A stretch of DNA of 64,000 nucleotides from Bacillus haynesii (GTDB lineage Bacteria > Bacillota > Bacilli > Bacillales > Bacillaceae): positions 1 through 64,000 of the forward strand of contig NZ_MRBL01000007.1 in the NCBI RefSeq assembly GCF_001969855.1, written 5' to 3'. The notes below the pieces were generated by a model. The model was given only the letters and a program-made list of their open reading frames with translations. It did no database searches and had not been told where the DNA came from. Below are positions 18,330 to 27,977 of this stretch, one piece after another (position 1 is the stretch's first letter; each line of letters begins with the position of its first letter). The translations under genes and the position numbers were made by a program.

Positions 18330-19246
18330 TAATCGCACTAGGAGGTAATGCAATTTTACAGCCAAAACAAGAAGCAACTTATGCTAATCAATTCAAAAAT
18401 GTCATCTCTGCAACACGTCATATGATTGAAATTAAAGAAGCAGGACATAAAATTGTGATTACACATGGCAATGGTCCGCAAGTGGGGAATATTATTGCTC
18501 AAAATGAAGCTGCCAAAAATGTCGTTGAACCGCTGCCAATCTATGCTTGTAACGCAGAATCACAGGGATTCATTGGTTATATGCTGGAAAAAGCTTTAAA
18601 AAACCATATTAAAGAACGGGGCATTGCTGCGAATGTAGCTACATTTCTAACAATGGTTGAAGTGGACAAGTATGATAAAGCATTTGAAAAACCAACGAAA
18701 CCAATAGGAGTATTTTATTCAGAGGAAGAAGCGAAGCAATTAGAAGAAAAAGGGTTTACTATGTCAGAAGATGCAGGGCGTGGCTATAGACGAGTTGTGC
18801 CTTCCCCAGAACCGAAAGTGATCCATGGGATAGAAGAGATTCGACGTTTAATTGATGAAACGATTGTTATCTCCTCTGGCGGCGGCGGTATACCTGTATA
18901 TCGTGACGACAACGGTCTATTACACGGTCTTGAAGCAGTAATAGACAAAGATCGTTCAGGATTAAAGCTTGCACAACAAGTAAATGCTGATGTTTTCATG
19001 ATGTTGACAGACGTACCAAATGTATTTATCAATTTCGGCAAAGAAAATGAGCAAAAACTAAGCCGAATTACGGTAGAAGAAGCAGAACAATATGTGGCAG
19101 AAGGGCAATTTCCTGCCGGTAGTATGCTGCCAAAGATGCAAGCGGCTATAGAATTTGCAAAGTTAGGTAAAGAGGCAATGATTTGTTCATTGGATCAAGC
19201 GGCAGCTGCACTAGATGGAAAAGCGGGGACACGCATAACAAAATAA
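18314..19246 (+). CDS. allK: Catabolic carbamate kinase
   Basis: Carbamate kinase of the amino-acid-kinase fold that uses carbamoyl phosphate and ADP to make ATP, ammonia and CO2. The 310-residue protein has VIALGGNAI at the N-terminus, THGNGPQVGNI near residue 52, ISSGGGGIPV near 188, and the lysine and aspartate region DKDRSGLKLAQQ near 213. It is the last enzyme of the allantoin-oxamate route and corresponds to E. coli ybcF, now allK. Arginine deiminase genes are absent here, so its carbamoyl phosphate most likely comes from oxalurate. AAGGAGAG precedes ATG 18314. Confidence 0.92.
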   Translation: MGKSVVIALGGNAILQPKQEATYANQFKNVISATRHMIEIKEAGHKIVITHGNGPQVGNIIAQNEAAKNVVEPLPIYACNAESQGFIGYMLEKALKNHIKERGIAANVATFLTMVEVDKYDKAFEKPTKPIGVFYSEEEAKQLEEKGFTMSEDAGRGYRRVVPSPEPKVIHGIEEIRRLIDETIVISSGGGGIPVYRDDNGLLHGLEAVIDKDRSGLKLAQQVNADVFMMLTDVPNVFINFGKENEQKLSRITVEEAEQYVAEGQFPAGSMLPKMQAAIEFAKLGKEAMICSLDQAAAALDGKAGTRITK

Positions 19247-19266
19247 GACAATCCGTGTATGTTCAT

Positions 19267-19299
19267 AAGGAGGATAAAAAGCCAAAATTCCTCCTTTTT
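19267..19299 (+). terminator. Terminator after allK
   Basis: Inverted repeat AAGGAGG (19267-19273) and CCTCCTT (19290-19296) followed by Ts, 20 bases after the allK stop. The loop is rather long (16 bases), so strength is uncertain. Confidence 0.6.
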
Positions 19300-19478
19300 C
19301 AGATATGACCACATTTGATGTGTCATTTCGATCGAAAATTTCTGAACAATCTTTATAATGGGATTCTTTATGCTGAGCAGACAGATTTCGAAAAGAAACA
19401 ACCTATGAAGCCCTAAATCGAAAGTCAAAAGATGAGTGGGGAATAATGGATCATTTAAAAGGTGAAGGAGGAAGTTGG

Positions 19479-20732
19479 ATGACAAAAGAGGCGGGATCAG
19501 TTGAATGTAACGGAAAACAACCACTGGTTCCCTATTGGGTAAAAGTTGTCATAGTATTTTTCTTCGGTTGGGTAGCTCTTTATGCAACGCGAACCATATT
19601 AAACCCGATTATGGGGGATATTGAATCAGCGTTTTCATTAAGCAAGGCACAACTTGGCTTAATTATGAGTATATTTTTCATCGGTTATGCAGGTATGAAC
19701 GTTCCTGCAGGAATATTAGGAGATAAAATTGGAAAAAAACGAGTGTTGGTTCCAGGTGTTATTCTATTTGGCTCGCTTGCAGCAGTTACAGGGATGATGC
19801 CTACATTCTTTCTGTTTATCTCTGCATGGCTTATGGTTGGTATGGCTCAGGGGGTATATTATGGGCCGCAATATGGAATATCATCCGAAATGATCCCGAA
19901 GAACCGCTTAACATTAGGTAGTGCTGTGATTAATGCAGGGATGGCTTTTGGTACTTCAATTGGCTATTATATCTCCAGTTATGTTGTAGGAGAATGGGGA
20001 TTCGGATGGAGAGTTCCATTTTTTGTGATTGCAGTACCGGTTGTACTGATCGGCTTCGCAATGGCAATAGTAATTAAAGACAAGCCGACAACTGATCAAG
20101 AGGTTAAAAGTACCGCTGAACCGTTTAAGTTTTCATCTTTATTTAATAGAAACTTAATTTTGGCATATATTATTATTTTCTGCTCTATTTACGGATTCTT
20201 TATGATTATTACTTGGTTACCATACTATTTAGAAACAGCACGCGGTTTAACCGGAGGAAATATTGCCTTTGTTGCATCACTTGTTCCATGGGCAGCGATT
20301 CCAGGTTCATTATTTTTTAGTTGGCTGTCAGATAAGTTAGGCCGGCGTAAACCAGTATTGCTCATGATGTTACCGTTTGGTATTTTATCAACAGCTGCAA
20401 TTGTTTACTTTGATAGCTTACCAATTTTGTATATGACACTAATTGTGTATGGAATTGTAGGGAAAATTAGCGTTAACCCCGTTTTAATTGCTGTTGTAGC
20501 AAATAATGCACCCAAGCAATCATTAAGTACAGCATTTGGATTCTACAACTTTGTTGGAATGTTAGGTTCCATTTTAGCTCCGTATATTACTGGCTGGCTG
20601 ACAGACACTACAGGAAGTATGAATATAGGATTTTATTTTGCAGCAGCTCTGTTAGTCATCGCATTGATTGCAACATATTTAATAGATGAAAGTAATTTGC
20701 CATCTGTCAATAAAGCAGCTAAACATCATTAG
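19479..20732 (+). CDS. Second MFS transporter of the ureide island
   Basis: A 417-residue major facilitator protein with about twelve membrane segments and the signature GILGDKIGKKRVLV near residue 75. It is a paralogue of the MFS protein at 4743-5984; both end the AT-rich block and read in the same direction. Its second half shows SWLSDKLGRRKPVLLMM, the repeat of the loop-2/3 motif. Substrate cannot be read from the sequence; allantoin uptake, replacing the decayed NCS1 permease, or export of oxamate are both plausible. AAGGAGGA lies seven bases before ATG 19479; an upstream ATG at 19446 has no ribosome site. Confidence 0.85.
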   Translation: MTKEAGSVECNGKQPLVPYWVKVVIVFFFGWVALYATRTILNPIMGDIESAFSLSKAQLGLIMSIFFIGYAGMNVPAGILGDKIGKKRVLVPGVILFGSLAAVTGMMPTFFLFISAWLMVGMAQGVYYGPQYGISSEMIPKNRLTLGSAVINAGMAFGTSIGYYISSYVVGEWGFGWRVPFFVIAVPVVLIGFAMAIVIKDKPTTDQEVKSTAEPFKFSSLFNRNLILAYIIIFCSIYGFFMIITWLPYYLETARGLTGGNIAFVASLVPWAAIPGSLFFSWLSDKLGRRKPVLLMMLPFGILSTAAIVYFDSLPILYMTLIVYGIVGKISVNPVLIAVVANNAPKQSLSTAFGFYNFVGMLGSILAPYITGWLTDTTGSMNIGFYFAAALLVIALIATYLIDESNLPSVNKAAKHH

Positions 20733-21385
20733 TTAGTAAAAGCTTATGACTTCTAGGAAATGCTCAGTCAGATGAAGTGTGAAGAGACCCATTTACTGTA
20801 ATTGCGCTTCAAGCGGCACAACAAAGGTGACAGCCAGACTGATAAGATGCATATAGTAAACCATTCGGAATTGAGATGTTAAAATCTAGCGGCTTCTTTC
20901 AAAACAGCAGGGGCTAAAATGACGCCGGACAAAGCAGTGCCCTCAGGCTTGGAGGCAAATGCATATGTGAAAAGAAACACAGACGGAAAAGAACTGAGCT
21001 GCAGCTCAGCTGGAGGAAACGGAAAAGTGCTCCCGGGGCAGACATCCTGATATACACTGATGGTCTATGATCTCGATCCGCGTGCTTCATATATGATGTG
21101 GAAATATGATCATCACTTATACCTGTACAAGTTCGTATTCATATTGAAGCCAGCAGTATACGAAAGCACCCTTTCAGCAAGGGTGCTTTTTGCTGTCTGA
21201 TCAGTCCCGGTTTCACAGCTCTTGAAGAGTCATTTGACCTAATGAAGAAGCGGAAACAGTGGGGAATTCAGAAGACTGTGTAAAATGAACTATTACTATT
21301 AATTTATACAGGGGGAAAAATATAGTATGATATGAATAATGAATAAAATACAAAAAAATTGAATATCGGCAGAAAGGAGCTCCAT
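20733..21385. other. Right junction of the ureide island, with relic sequence
   Basis: No intact gene. Composition returns to host-like GC after about 20780. A short open frame at 20919-21050 (43 codons, MTPDKAVPSGLEANAYVKRN at its start) and a protein-like run in another frame around VYDLDPRASYMMWKYDHH (about 21060-21115) look like pieces of a dead gene that I do not recognise. The terminator at 21163-21192 closes this relic. Nothing resembling an integrase, tRNA end or direct repeat was recognised. Confidence 0.4.
21163..21192 (+). terminator. Terminator upstream of the rap gene
   Basis: A perfect 11-base-pair stem (AAAGCACCCTT at 21163-21173 with AAGGGTGCTTT at 21179-21189), a five-base loop and a T tract. 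It ends the relic region and has no intact gene in front of it. Confidence 0.85.
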
Positions 21386-22483
21386 ATGAACAAAATCGCC
21401 GCGGAAGAAGTCGCCAACATGCTGAATACATGGTACCGCGCCATTAGAAGAAGCGATGCTGAACAGTCGATCAGACTGTTTGAACAAATCAAACCGCTGC
21501 TGGCAGACATGGAGGAAGATCAGGAGGTTTTGATCTACTATTCCCTGCTGGAACTGCGGCATAAAATTATGCTCTACGATGCGAGAGGCAAAAAGATAGA
21601 GCAGCACGAAGTAACGGCCGGCGACAGTGCTGCATCACATATGACATCCTATTACTACTACCTGTTTTCAGGAGCTTATGAAGTGTATAAAAAGAATTAT
21701 GAGCAGGCGATCAGCTTCTATAAAATGGCCGAGAAGAAGCTTGCTCTTGTACATGATGAAATTGAAGTTGCCCAATTTCACGATAAAGTCGGAAAGCTCT
21801 ACTATTACTTGAGCCAGAATATCGTCTCTTTAAATCATACCCGGCAGGCGATGGAAATTTTTAAGGGCCATGGCGACCATGACATGAACCTTGTCTCGAC
21901 TTATATTACAATGGCCGGAAATTACACCGAGATGGGGAAATATACAGAGGCGGAAGAATATTTAACAGAAGCAATCCATACGGTCAGAAAAGCCGGCGAT
22001 CATTTTAAAGAAATGCAGCTCCTTCATAATTTTGCTTTGCTTTATGCGGCGATGGACAATTCGGACAAGAGCATTCAATTTTTGGAAATTGTTTTGAATG
22101 ATCAAGCATATGCTGCATCAGATTATTATTTCAACGTTGTGTTTTTAATGATCAAAGAGCTGTTTAAAATCGGAGACCATGAACGCGCCGCAGCCTTTTA
22201 CAAAGAAGGGAAGGAAAGGTCGAAATCCGCGGCGAATAAAATATTTGACGCCAAAATCGATATTTTATATGCGGCTTATGCAGGAGGTGGTGAACAGGCG
22301 GTTAAAGACTGCAAAGCCAATATTGAAATCCTGTTTCAAGCAAAGCAATACGACACCGTCAGAGAACTTTCACTCTTAACGGCCAATGTTTACAGATCAA
22401 AGTCTCTTTATAAAGAGGCCGCACATTTCTTTTTGGAAGCGATTAAAGCGGAAGAAAAAATGAAAAAAGTGGAGGGAATGTGA
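21386..22483 (+). CDS. Rap family response-regulator phosphatase/inhibitor
   Basis: A 365-residue Rap protein. Rap proteins act either as aspartate phosphatases on Spo0F or as blockers of response-regulator DNA binding (ComA, DegU), and they are inhibited by an imported Phr pentapeptide. The N-terminal three-helix bundle (residues 1-70, starting MNKIAAEEVANMLNTWYRAI) is followed by TPR repeats (for example YTEAEEYLTEAIHTVRKAGD). ATG 21386 follows AGAAAGGAG; a TTG at 21359 is less likely. A phr gene overlaps the stop by one base. The Phr signal resembles that of RapG, so a DegU-type target is a guess. Confidence 0.92.
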   Translation: MNKIAAEEVANMLNTWYRAIRRSDAEQSIRLFEQIKPLLADMEEDQEVLIYYSLLELRHKIMLYDARGKKIEQHEVTAGDSAASHMTSYYYYLFSGAYEVYKKNYEQAISFYKMAEKKLALVHDEIEVAQFHDKVGKLYYYLSQNIVSLNHTRQAMEIFKGHGDHDMNLVSTYITMAGNYTEMGKYTEAEEYLTEAIHTVRKAGDHFKEMQLLHNFALLYAAMDNSDKSIQFLEIVLNDQAYAASDYYFNVVFLMIKELFKIGDHERAAAFYKEGKERSKSAANKIFDAKIDILYAAYAGGGEQAVKDCKANIEILFQAKQYDTVRELSLLTANVYRSKSLYKEAAHFFLEAIKAEEKMKKVEGM

Positions 22484-22599
22484 TGAAAAAACTGTTCATT
22501 GTTGCTGCGATTGCTGCCGTCGTATGTACGGGATGGTTTGCGGCAGAAACTCATTCGCTATCCGGCGACATGCAGGTTGCTGAAAAGATGGTTGGTTAA
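22483..22599 (+). CDS. Phr signalling peptide precursor
   Basis: A 38-codon gene whose ATG overlaps the rap stop by one base (GTGATG). The product has a Lys-Lys start, a hydrophobic signal core (LFIVAAIAAVVCTGWFAA) and ends in EKMVG. Mature Phr signals are usually the last five residues. EKMVG differs from the PhrG pentapeptide EKMIG by one residue and also resembles PhrK (ERPVG). After export and cleavage the peptide would be re-imported by Opp and would inhibit the adjacent Rap. The gene is too short for usual ORF finding. Confidence 0.88.
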   Translation: MKKLFIVAAIAAVVCTGWFAAETHSLSGDMQVAEKMVG

Positions 22600-22626
22600 A
22601 ACGAATACTCGGAACAAATATTGAAC

Positions 22627-22658
22627 ATCCGCTCCTGAGCAACGGGGCGGATTTTTCT
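22627..22658 (+). terminator. Terminator of the rap-phr operon
   Basis: A nine-base-pair stem (ATCCGCTCC at 22627-22635 with GGGGCGGAT at 22644-22652, one G-T pair), an eight-base loop and a T-rich tail, 28 bases after the phr stop. Confidence 0.8.
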
Positions 22659-22848
22659 TCGGATAAAGGTAAAGGATTGGAGGATATGAACAACACATAA
22701 GCTCTAAAATATTTAAAATTATGGCATGATAAACGCGGCTATGGCCTTGAATACCTCTTCACCACTACTTATGGTGATTGAACTTGGGTCAAATTTTATA
22801 ACAAAATTGTATATTTAAATTACAACAAAAAGAGAGGAATAGTCATAA

Positions 22849-23343
22849 ATGGGTAAAAAAACTAAAGAAAAAAACTACTCTATTGGGGATCATATTTTTG
22901 CAATATTGGTTGTTCTTATTATGTGTGTATTTCTTATTTCTTCCCCTTTTTTGATATTCTTCGGAGTCTTTAAATTGGTGGCTTTGGTACCAGATGTGTC
23001 AATCAATACAAAAGGTACTTTTGATTCTGTGATCGTTTTATTCAAGTTTTTTGTTCTCACTGTGGTAGTCGTAGGGATTGTAGACGTAGTGTTTTCTCAG
23101 ATTTTATTGAAAAAACGGGGATTTCTCAATTTTGTTATTGAAGCTTTGTTGATGTTTTGTGTTTTTTATCTATATGTATTGATTTATTCAATGAATTCTC
23201 AGGAGATTGTTATAAGGAATAATGGTGTATTCTTAGTATCTTTATTTTTGTTTATTTTGTATTTGCTAATAAATGTAGCATATCTTGTTTCAAGATGGTT
23301 ATATAAGGCAACCATGAAAAACATACAGAAAAAAAACAACTAA
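22849..23343 (+). CDS. YrvL-like small membrane protein
   Basis: A 164-residue protein with four hydrophobic segments (about residues 14-45, 64-85, 96-118 and 126-148), a basic N-terminus and a basic tail. The pattern FFGVFKLV....DSVIVLFKFFVLTVVVVGIVDVVF resembles the YrvL family, whose B. subtilis member regulates oxalate decarboxylase expression with SigO. The similarity is my reading and is weak, so this could be another small membrane family. The gene is AT-richer than its neighbours and lies alone between two terminators. AGAGAGGAA stands before the ATG. Confidence 0.6.
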   Translation: MGKKTKEKNYSIGDHIFAILVVLIMCVFLISSPFLIFFGVFKLVALVPDVSINTKGTFDSVIVLFKFFVLTVVVVGIVDVVFSQILLKKRGFLNFVIEALLMFCVFYLYVLIYSMNSQEIVIRNNGVFLVSLFLFILYLLINVAYLVSRWLYKATMKNIQKKNN

Positions 23344-23369
23344 AAGAGCAGGCTGCTGTCTGCTCTTTT
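23342..23369 (+). terminator. Terminator of the YrvL-like gene
   Basis: A perfect ten-base-pair stem (AAAAGAGCAG at 23342-23351 with CTGCTCTTTT at 23360-23369) that overlaps the stop codon of the preceding gene. Confidence 0.8.
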
Positions 23370-24783
<1,414 letters not shown>

Positions 24784-24792
24784 TGGTAAGAT

Positions 24793-24860
24793 AAGGCGCT
24801 TTCAAAGGAGGTGACGCAAATGGATTTACTAAATTCCAGTAAAAAATGAAAGCGCTTTTT
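24793..24860 (+). promoter_or_regulatory. Inverted repeat enclosing a mini-ORF in the melR-melE gap
   Basis: AAGGCGCTTTCA at 24793-24804 and its inverted partner TGAAAGCGCTTTTT at 24847-24860 flank a 42-base segment. Each arm also resembles half or all of a cre site or LacI-type operator (core GCGCTTTCA). The pair could form an RNA stem or a DNA loop with two repressor sites. It lies 36 bases before the melE start. Confidence 0.55.
24820..24849 (+). CDS. Possible nine-residue leader peptide before melE
   Basis: ATG 24820 follows a near-perfect ribosome site (AAAGGAGGTGA, eight bases upstream by its core) and encodes MDLLNSSKK, then TGA. The ribosome site and the frame lie within the inverted repeat, and the stop codon is part of the right arm. 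The strong ribosome site in front of such a short frame suggests it is translated, perhaps to tune folding of the leader; this is inference. Confidence 0.4.
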   Translation: MDLLNSSKK

Positions 24861-24896
24861 ATTAGCCATCAAAATATGATAATTGGAGTGAATTTG

Positions 24897-26150
24897 ATGA
24901 AAAAAATCATTTTCTCTTTTGTTCTCCTGATCATTTTGTCTGCAATAGTTGCGGGCTGCTCCGGAAAGAATGCCGGAAAGAGCGGAGAGGTCACGCTCAC
25001 GATGTTTTCGACAATGACAAACGACAGTGAAAAAAATACGCTCAGAAGCATCGCAGATGATTTTGAAAAAGAAAATGAAGGCATCAAAATCGATATCAGC
25101 TTCCCTGGCCCGGACTATGAAAATATGCTGCGTGTCAAAATGGCGGCAAACGACATGCCTGACTTGTTCGATACGCACGGCTGGGCGAAGATCCGCTACG
25201 GAGAATACACTGCAGATTTAAAAGACATGGATTGGGTAAAGCATCTCGATCCAAACCTCGATCCGATTTTGAAGGATGAAAAAGGCAAAGTATATGCCTA
25301 CCCTTTCAATCAGGCAAAAGACGGGATCGTCTACAATGCCGGTCTCTTGAAGAAATACGGTCTCAAGCCTCCGCAGACGTTGGACGAACTGATGCACGCG
25401 CTGGAAACGATCAAAGAAAAAAGCGAAGGGAACGTCATTCCTTTTTGGTTTGCCGGTTCAGATAAAGGCGCTTTAGCTCAGTTTTATGATCAGTTTGCCA
25501 CCCCGCTTCTCATCACAGATGATCGCCACAATGAAAAAAAAGCTTTGGAAAACGGCACATTCGACTGGTCCGGTTACACACTTCTCGCAGAAACCTTTAA
25601 AGAAATGCAGGAAAAGCAATTGATCAATAAAGATATCCTGACGGCAAAACCGTCGCAATTAGTCGAATTGATGGCACAAGGAAAAATCGGTTTTACCCTC
25701 TCGGTCACTTCGATCGGCCCTGATACGAGGGAAGTCAATCCCGATATCCATTTAGGCGTGATGCCGACTCCAGCCGTTTATGAAGGCGACAAACCGAGCT
25801 GGATTGGAGGAGAGCGCCATACCGTTGCTGTCTGGAAAGACTCAGAACACCTCGAAGAAGCAAAGCGGTTTATTGAATTCGCTGCACAGCCCAAATATGT
25901 GAAAAAGATCGCCGAAGCCACCTCATTTCCTCAAGCATTAACCAACACAGAAGCCGAAAACTACTATTCTAAGTTTTATGATCAATATAAAGAAATCGAA
26001 ATCGAACCGTACTTTGACCGTGTCTACCTCCCGAGCGGAATGTGGGACGTCATGGGGACGACGGGACAGGAACTTTTGGCCGGTACGTTAACGCCGAAGC
26101 AGGTATCGGAAAAAATGAAACAGGAATACAGCAGATTACAAGACCAATAG
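24897..26150 (+). CDS. melE: Alpha-galactoside ABC importer, binding lipoprotein (MsmE/MelE)
   Basis: The extracellular sugar-binding protein of a family-1 ABC importer for melibiose/raffinose-type sugars. The 417-residue product starts with a lipoprotein signal (MKKIIFSF, hydrophobic core, lipobox IVAGC with Cys near residue 21) and continues as a solute-binding protein with motifs such as FPGPDYENMLRVKMAANDMPDLFDTHG. ATG 24897 follows TTGGAGTG; an upstream in-frame start at 24846 would spoil the signal peptide. amyD and amyC supply the permease; no ATPase gene is here, so the shared ATPase MsmX is the likely partner. Confidence 0.93.
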   Translation: MKKIIFSFVLLIILSAIVAGCSGKNAGKSGEVTLTMFSTMTNDSEKNTLRSIADDFEKENEGIKIDISFPGPDYENMLRVKMAANDMPDLFDTHGWAKIRYGEYTADLKDMDWVKHLDPNLDPILKDEKGKVYAYPFNQAKDGIVYNAGLLKKYGLKPPQTLDELMHALETIKEKSEGNVIPFWFAGSDKGALAQFYDQFATPLLITDDRHNEKKALENGTFDWSGYTLLAETFKEMQEKQLINKDILTAKPSQLVELMAQGKIGFTLSVTSIGPDTREVNPDIHLGVMPTPAVYEGDKPSWIGGERHTVAVWKDSEHLEEAKRFIEFAAQPKYVKKIAEATSFPQALTNTEAENYYSKFYDQYKEIEIEPYFDRVYLPSGMWDVMGTTGQELLAGTLTPKQVSEKMKQEYSRLQDQ

Positions 26151-26192
26151 AAAGGATCGTTTTCATCATGATGAAAAAAGAAGGGTGAAATG

Positions 26193-27116
26193 ATGAGCGA
26201 ATTAGCTAAAGGGAAAAATCTGACTATTGTGAAAAGTAAGGGCGGATTTGTGAAGAAAACCGGATCGCTCTGGTGGATGTACCTTCCCGCCTTGGCGCTT
26301 GTGTCCATCTTTATGATTTATCCGTTTGCGAGCGGTATTAAAATCACGTTTACGAATTGGAACGGTTTTTCCCAGTCGTATGACTGGATCGGTTTTGCCC
26401 AATATAAACGGATGCTGGCTGACCCGGCGACATGGCTTGTCGTCAGGAACACCCTGCTGTACGGGCTGGGCAGTACGGTTTTGCAAAATGTCATCGGTCT
26501 TCTCTATGCCCTCCTGCTGTTTAAAAGCATCAGAATGAAAGCGTTGACGCGAACTGTTGTCTATTTGCCCGTCATCATCAGCCCGCTGATCATGGGGTAT
26601 ATCTGGTACTTCTTCTTCTCCTATGAAGGAGGCGCCTTGAACGATGTGCTGAAGTTATTCGGGGCAGGTCCTGTCAATGCCTTGAGCAGCCCGGAAATCA
26701 ATCCGTGGATCATCGTATTTGTCAATTCCTATCAGTTTGTCGGTATTGCGATGGTCATTTATTTAGCAGGTCTCGGAAGCATTCCGAAAGATTTTTATGA
26801 AGCGGCACAAATCGACGGGGCAAGCGGTTTTCAGCAGTTTTGGAAGATTACGCTACCGCTGTTGATGCCTTCTGTCACGATCAACATGGTAATCAATATC
26901 ATCGGGGGGCTGAAACTGTTTGATGTCATTTTAGCGCTGACAGGCGGCGGTCCCGGAAATGCTTCGCAGTCGATGTCAACTTTTATGTACGATTTGTATT
27001 TTAAGAGGCAGGATGCCGGCTATGCAGCCGCTCAGGGGGTTTTCATGGCGGCGTTGATACTGCTAATCAGCTTTACGGCTCTTATTTATTTTAAGCGCAA
27101 GGAGGTCGAAGCCTAG
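26193..27116 (+). CDS. amyD: Alpha-galactoside ABC importer permease (AmyD/MelD)
   Basis: A 307-residue inner-membrane permease of the MalF type with six membrane segments and the EAA loop [24 protein letters not shown] near residue 205-228, which docks onto the ATPase. Two adjacent ATGs exist (26190 and 26193); the second has the better distance from AAGGGTG. A six-codon frame (MMKKEG) ends just upstream, within the same leader, and may couple translation. The stop is followed immediately by the amyC start. Confidence 0.93.
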   Translation: MSELAKGKNLTIVKSKGGFVKKTGSLWWMYLPALALVSIFMIYPFASGIKITFTNWNGFSQSYDWIGFAQYKRMLADPATWLVVRNTLLYGLGSTVLQNVIGLLYALLLFKSIRMKALTRTVVYLPVIISPLIMGYIWYFFFSYEGGALNDVLKLFGAGPVNALSSPEINPWIIVFVNSYQFVGIAMVIYLAGLGSIPKDFYEAAQIDGASGFQQFWKITLPLLMPSVTINMVINIIGGLKLFDVILALTGGGPGNASQSMSTFMYDLYFKRQDAGYAAAQGVFMAALILLISFTALIYFKRKEVEA

Positions 27117-27947
27117 ATGAATCGTCAAGAGAAAAAGAAGCGGGCGCTGTGGACCGTGCTGGCCGCATGCATTACCGTTTTTCACCTGATTCCATTTTAT
27201 ATTTTGCTGACGACCGCGCTGAAAGCAAAGGGAGATTTCAGTTCGAAATGGAAGTTCCCGGACGAAATCAGCCTCGGTAATTTCGCAGAAGCATGGGATA
27301 AAGCAGGTCTGGCCGGCTCGTTTTTCAATACCGCTGTGATCACTCTTGCTTCGGCGGCTCTGTTGATTGTGACCGGCTCTCTGGCGGCCTATCCGCTCGC
27401 CAGGCGCAGAACAAAGCTCAATCAAGCCGTATACTTCCTGTTTGTCGGCATTATGATCATTCCGCCGCTGACATCCATGGTTCCTTTATACAAAATGGTG
27501 GTGGAGCTCGGCATGTTGAATACGCTCGAAATCGCGATATTGAATAATACGGCGGCTTATATGCCCCTGACGATTTTTTTGTATGCCGGATTTATCCGCT
27601 CGACGATTCCGAAAGAGCTTGAAGAGGCGGCAAGAATCGACGGGGCGAGCACGGCGGGCATCTTCTTCAGAATCGTCTTTCCTTTATTAAAGCCGGTGAC
27701 TGCGACGATTTGCATTATTGCCTGCGTATTCATCTGGAACGACTATCAGTTTTCGATCTTTTTCCTTCAAGACAAAAGTGTGCAGACTTTGACTGTGGCG
27801 ATTGCCGGTTTCTTTGGGCAAAATGCGAACAACCTGCACTTGGTGGCTGCGGCTTCGCTGATGGCGATGCTGCCGATGACGATTCTATTTTTATTCCTGC
27901 AAAAGTACTTTATAAAAGGATTATCAGCAGGAGCGCTAAAAGGTTAG
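27117..27947 (+). CDS. amyC: Alpha-galactoside ABC importer permease (AmyC/MelC)
   Basis: The second permease subunit, 276 residues, MalG type. It has six membrane segments and the EAA loop EEAARIDGASTAGIFFRIVFPLLKP near residues 178-202. It starts directly after the amyD stop, preceded by AAGGAGG inside the end of amyD. It forms the heterodimeric channel with AmyD. melA follows 30 bases later. Confidence 0.93.
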   Translation: MNRQEKKKRALWTVLAACITVFHLIPFYILLTTALKAKGDFSSKWKFPDEISLGNFAEAWDKAGLAGSFFNTAVITLASAALLIVTGSLAAYPLARRRTKLNQAVYFLFVGIMIIPPLTSMVPLYKMVVELGMLNTLEIAILNNTAAYMPLTIFLYAGFIRSTIPKELEEAARIDGASTAGIFFRIVFPLLKPVTATICIIACVFIWNDYQFSIFFLQDKSVQTLTVAIAGFFGQNANNLHLVAAASLMAMLPMTILFLFLQKYFIKGLSAGALKG

Positions 27948-27977
27948 CGGAAATTTCACGGGGAAAGGAAGATATGA

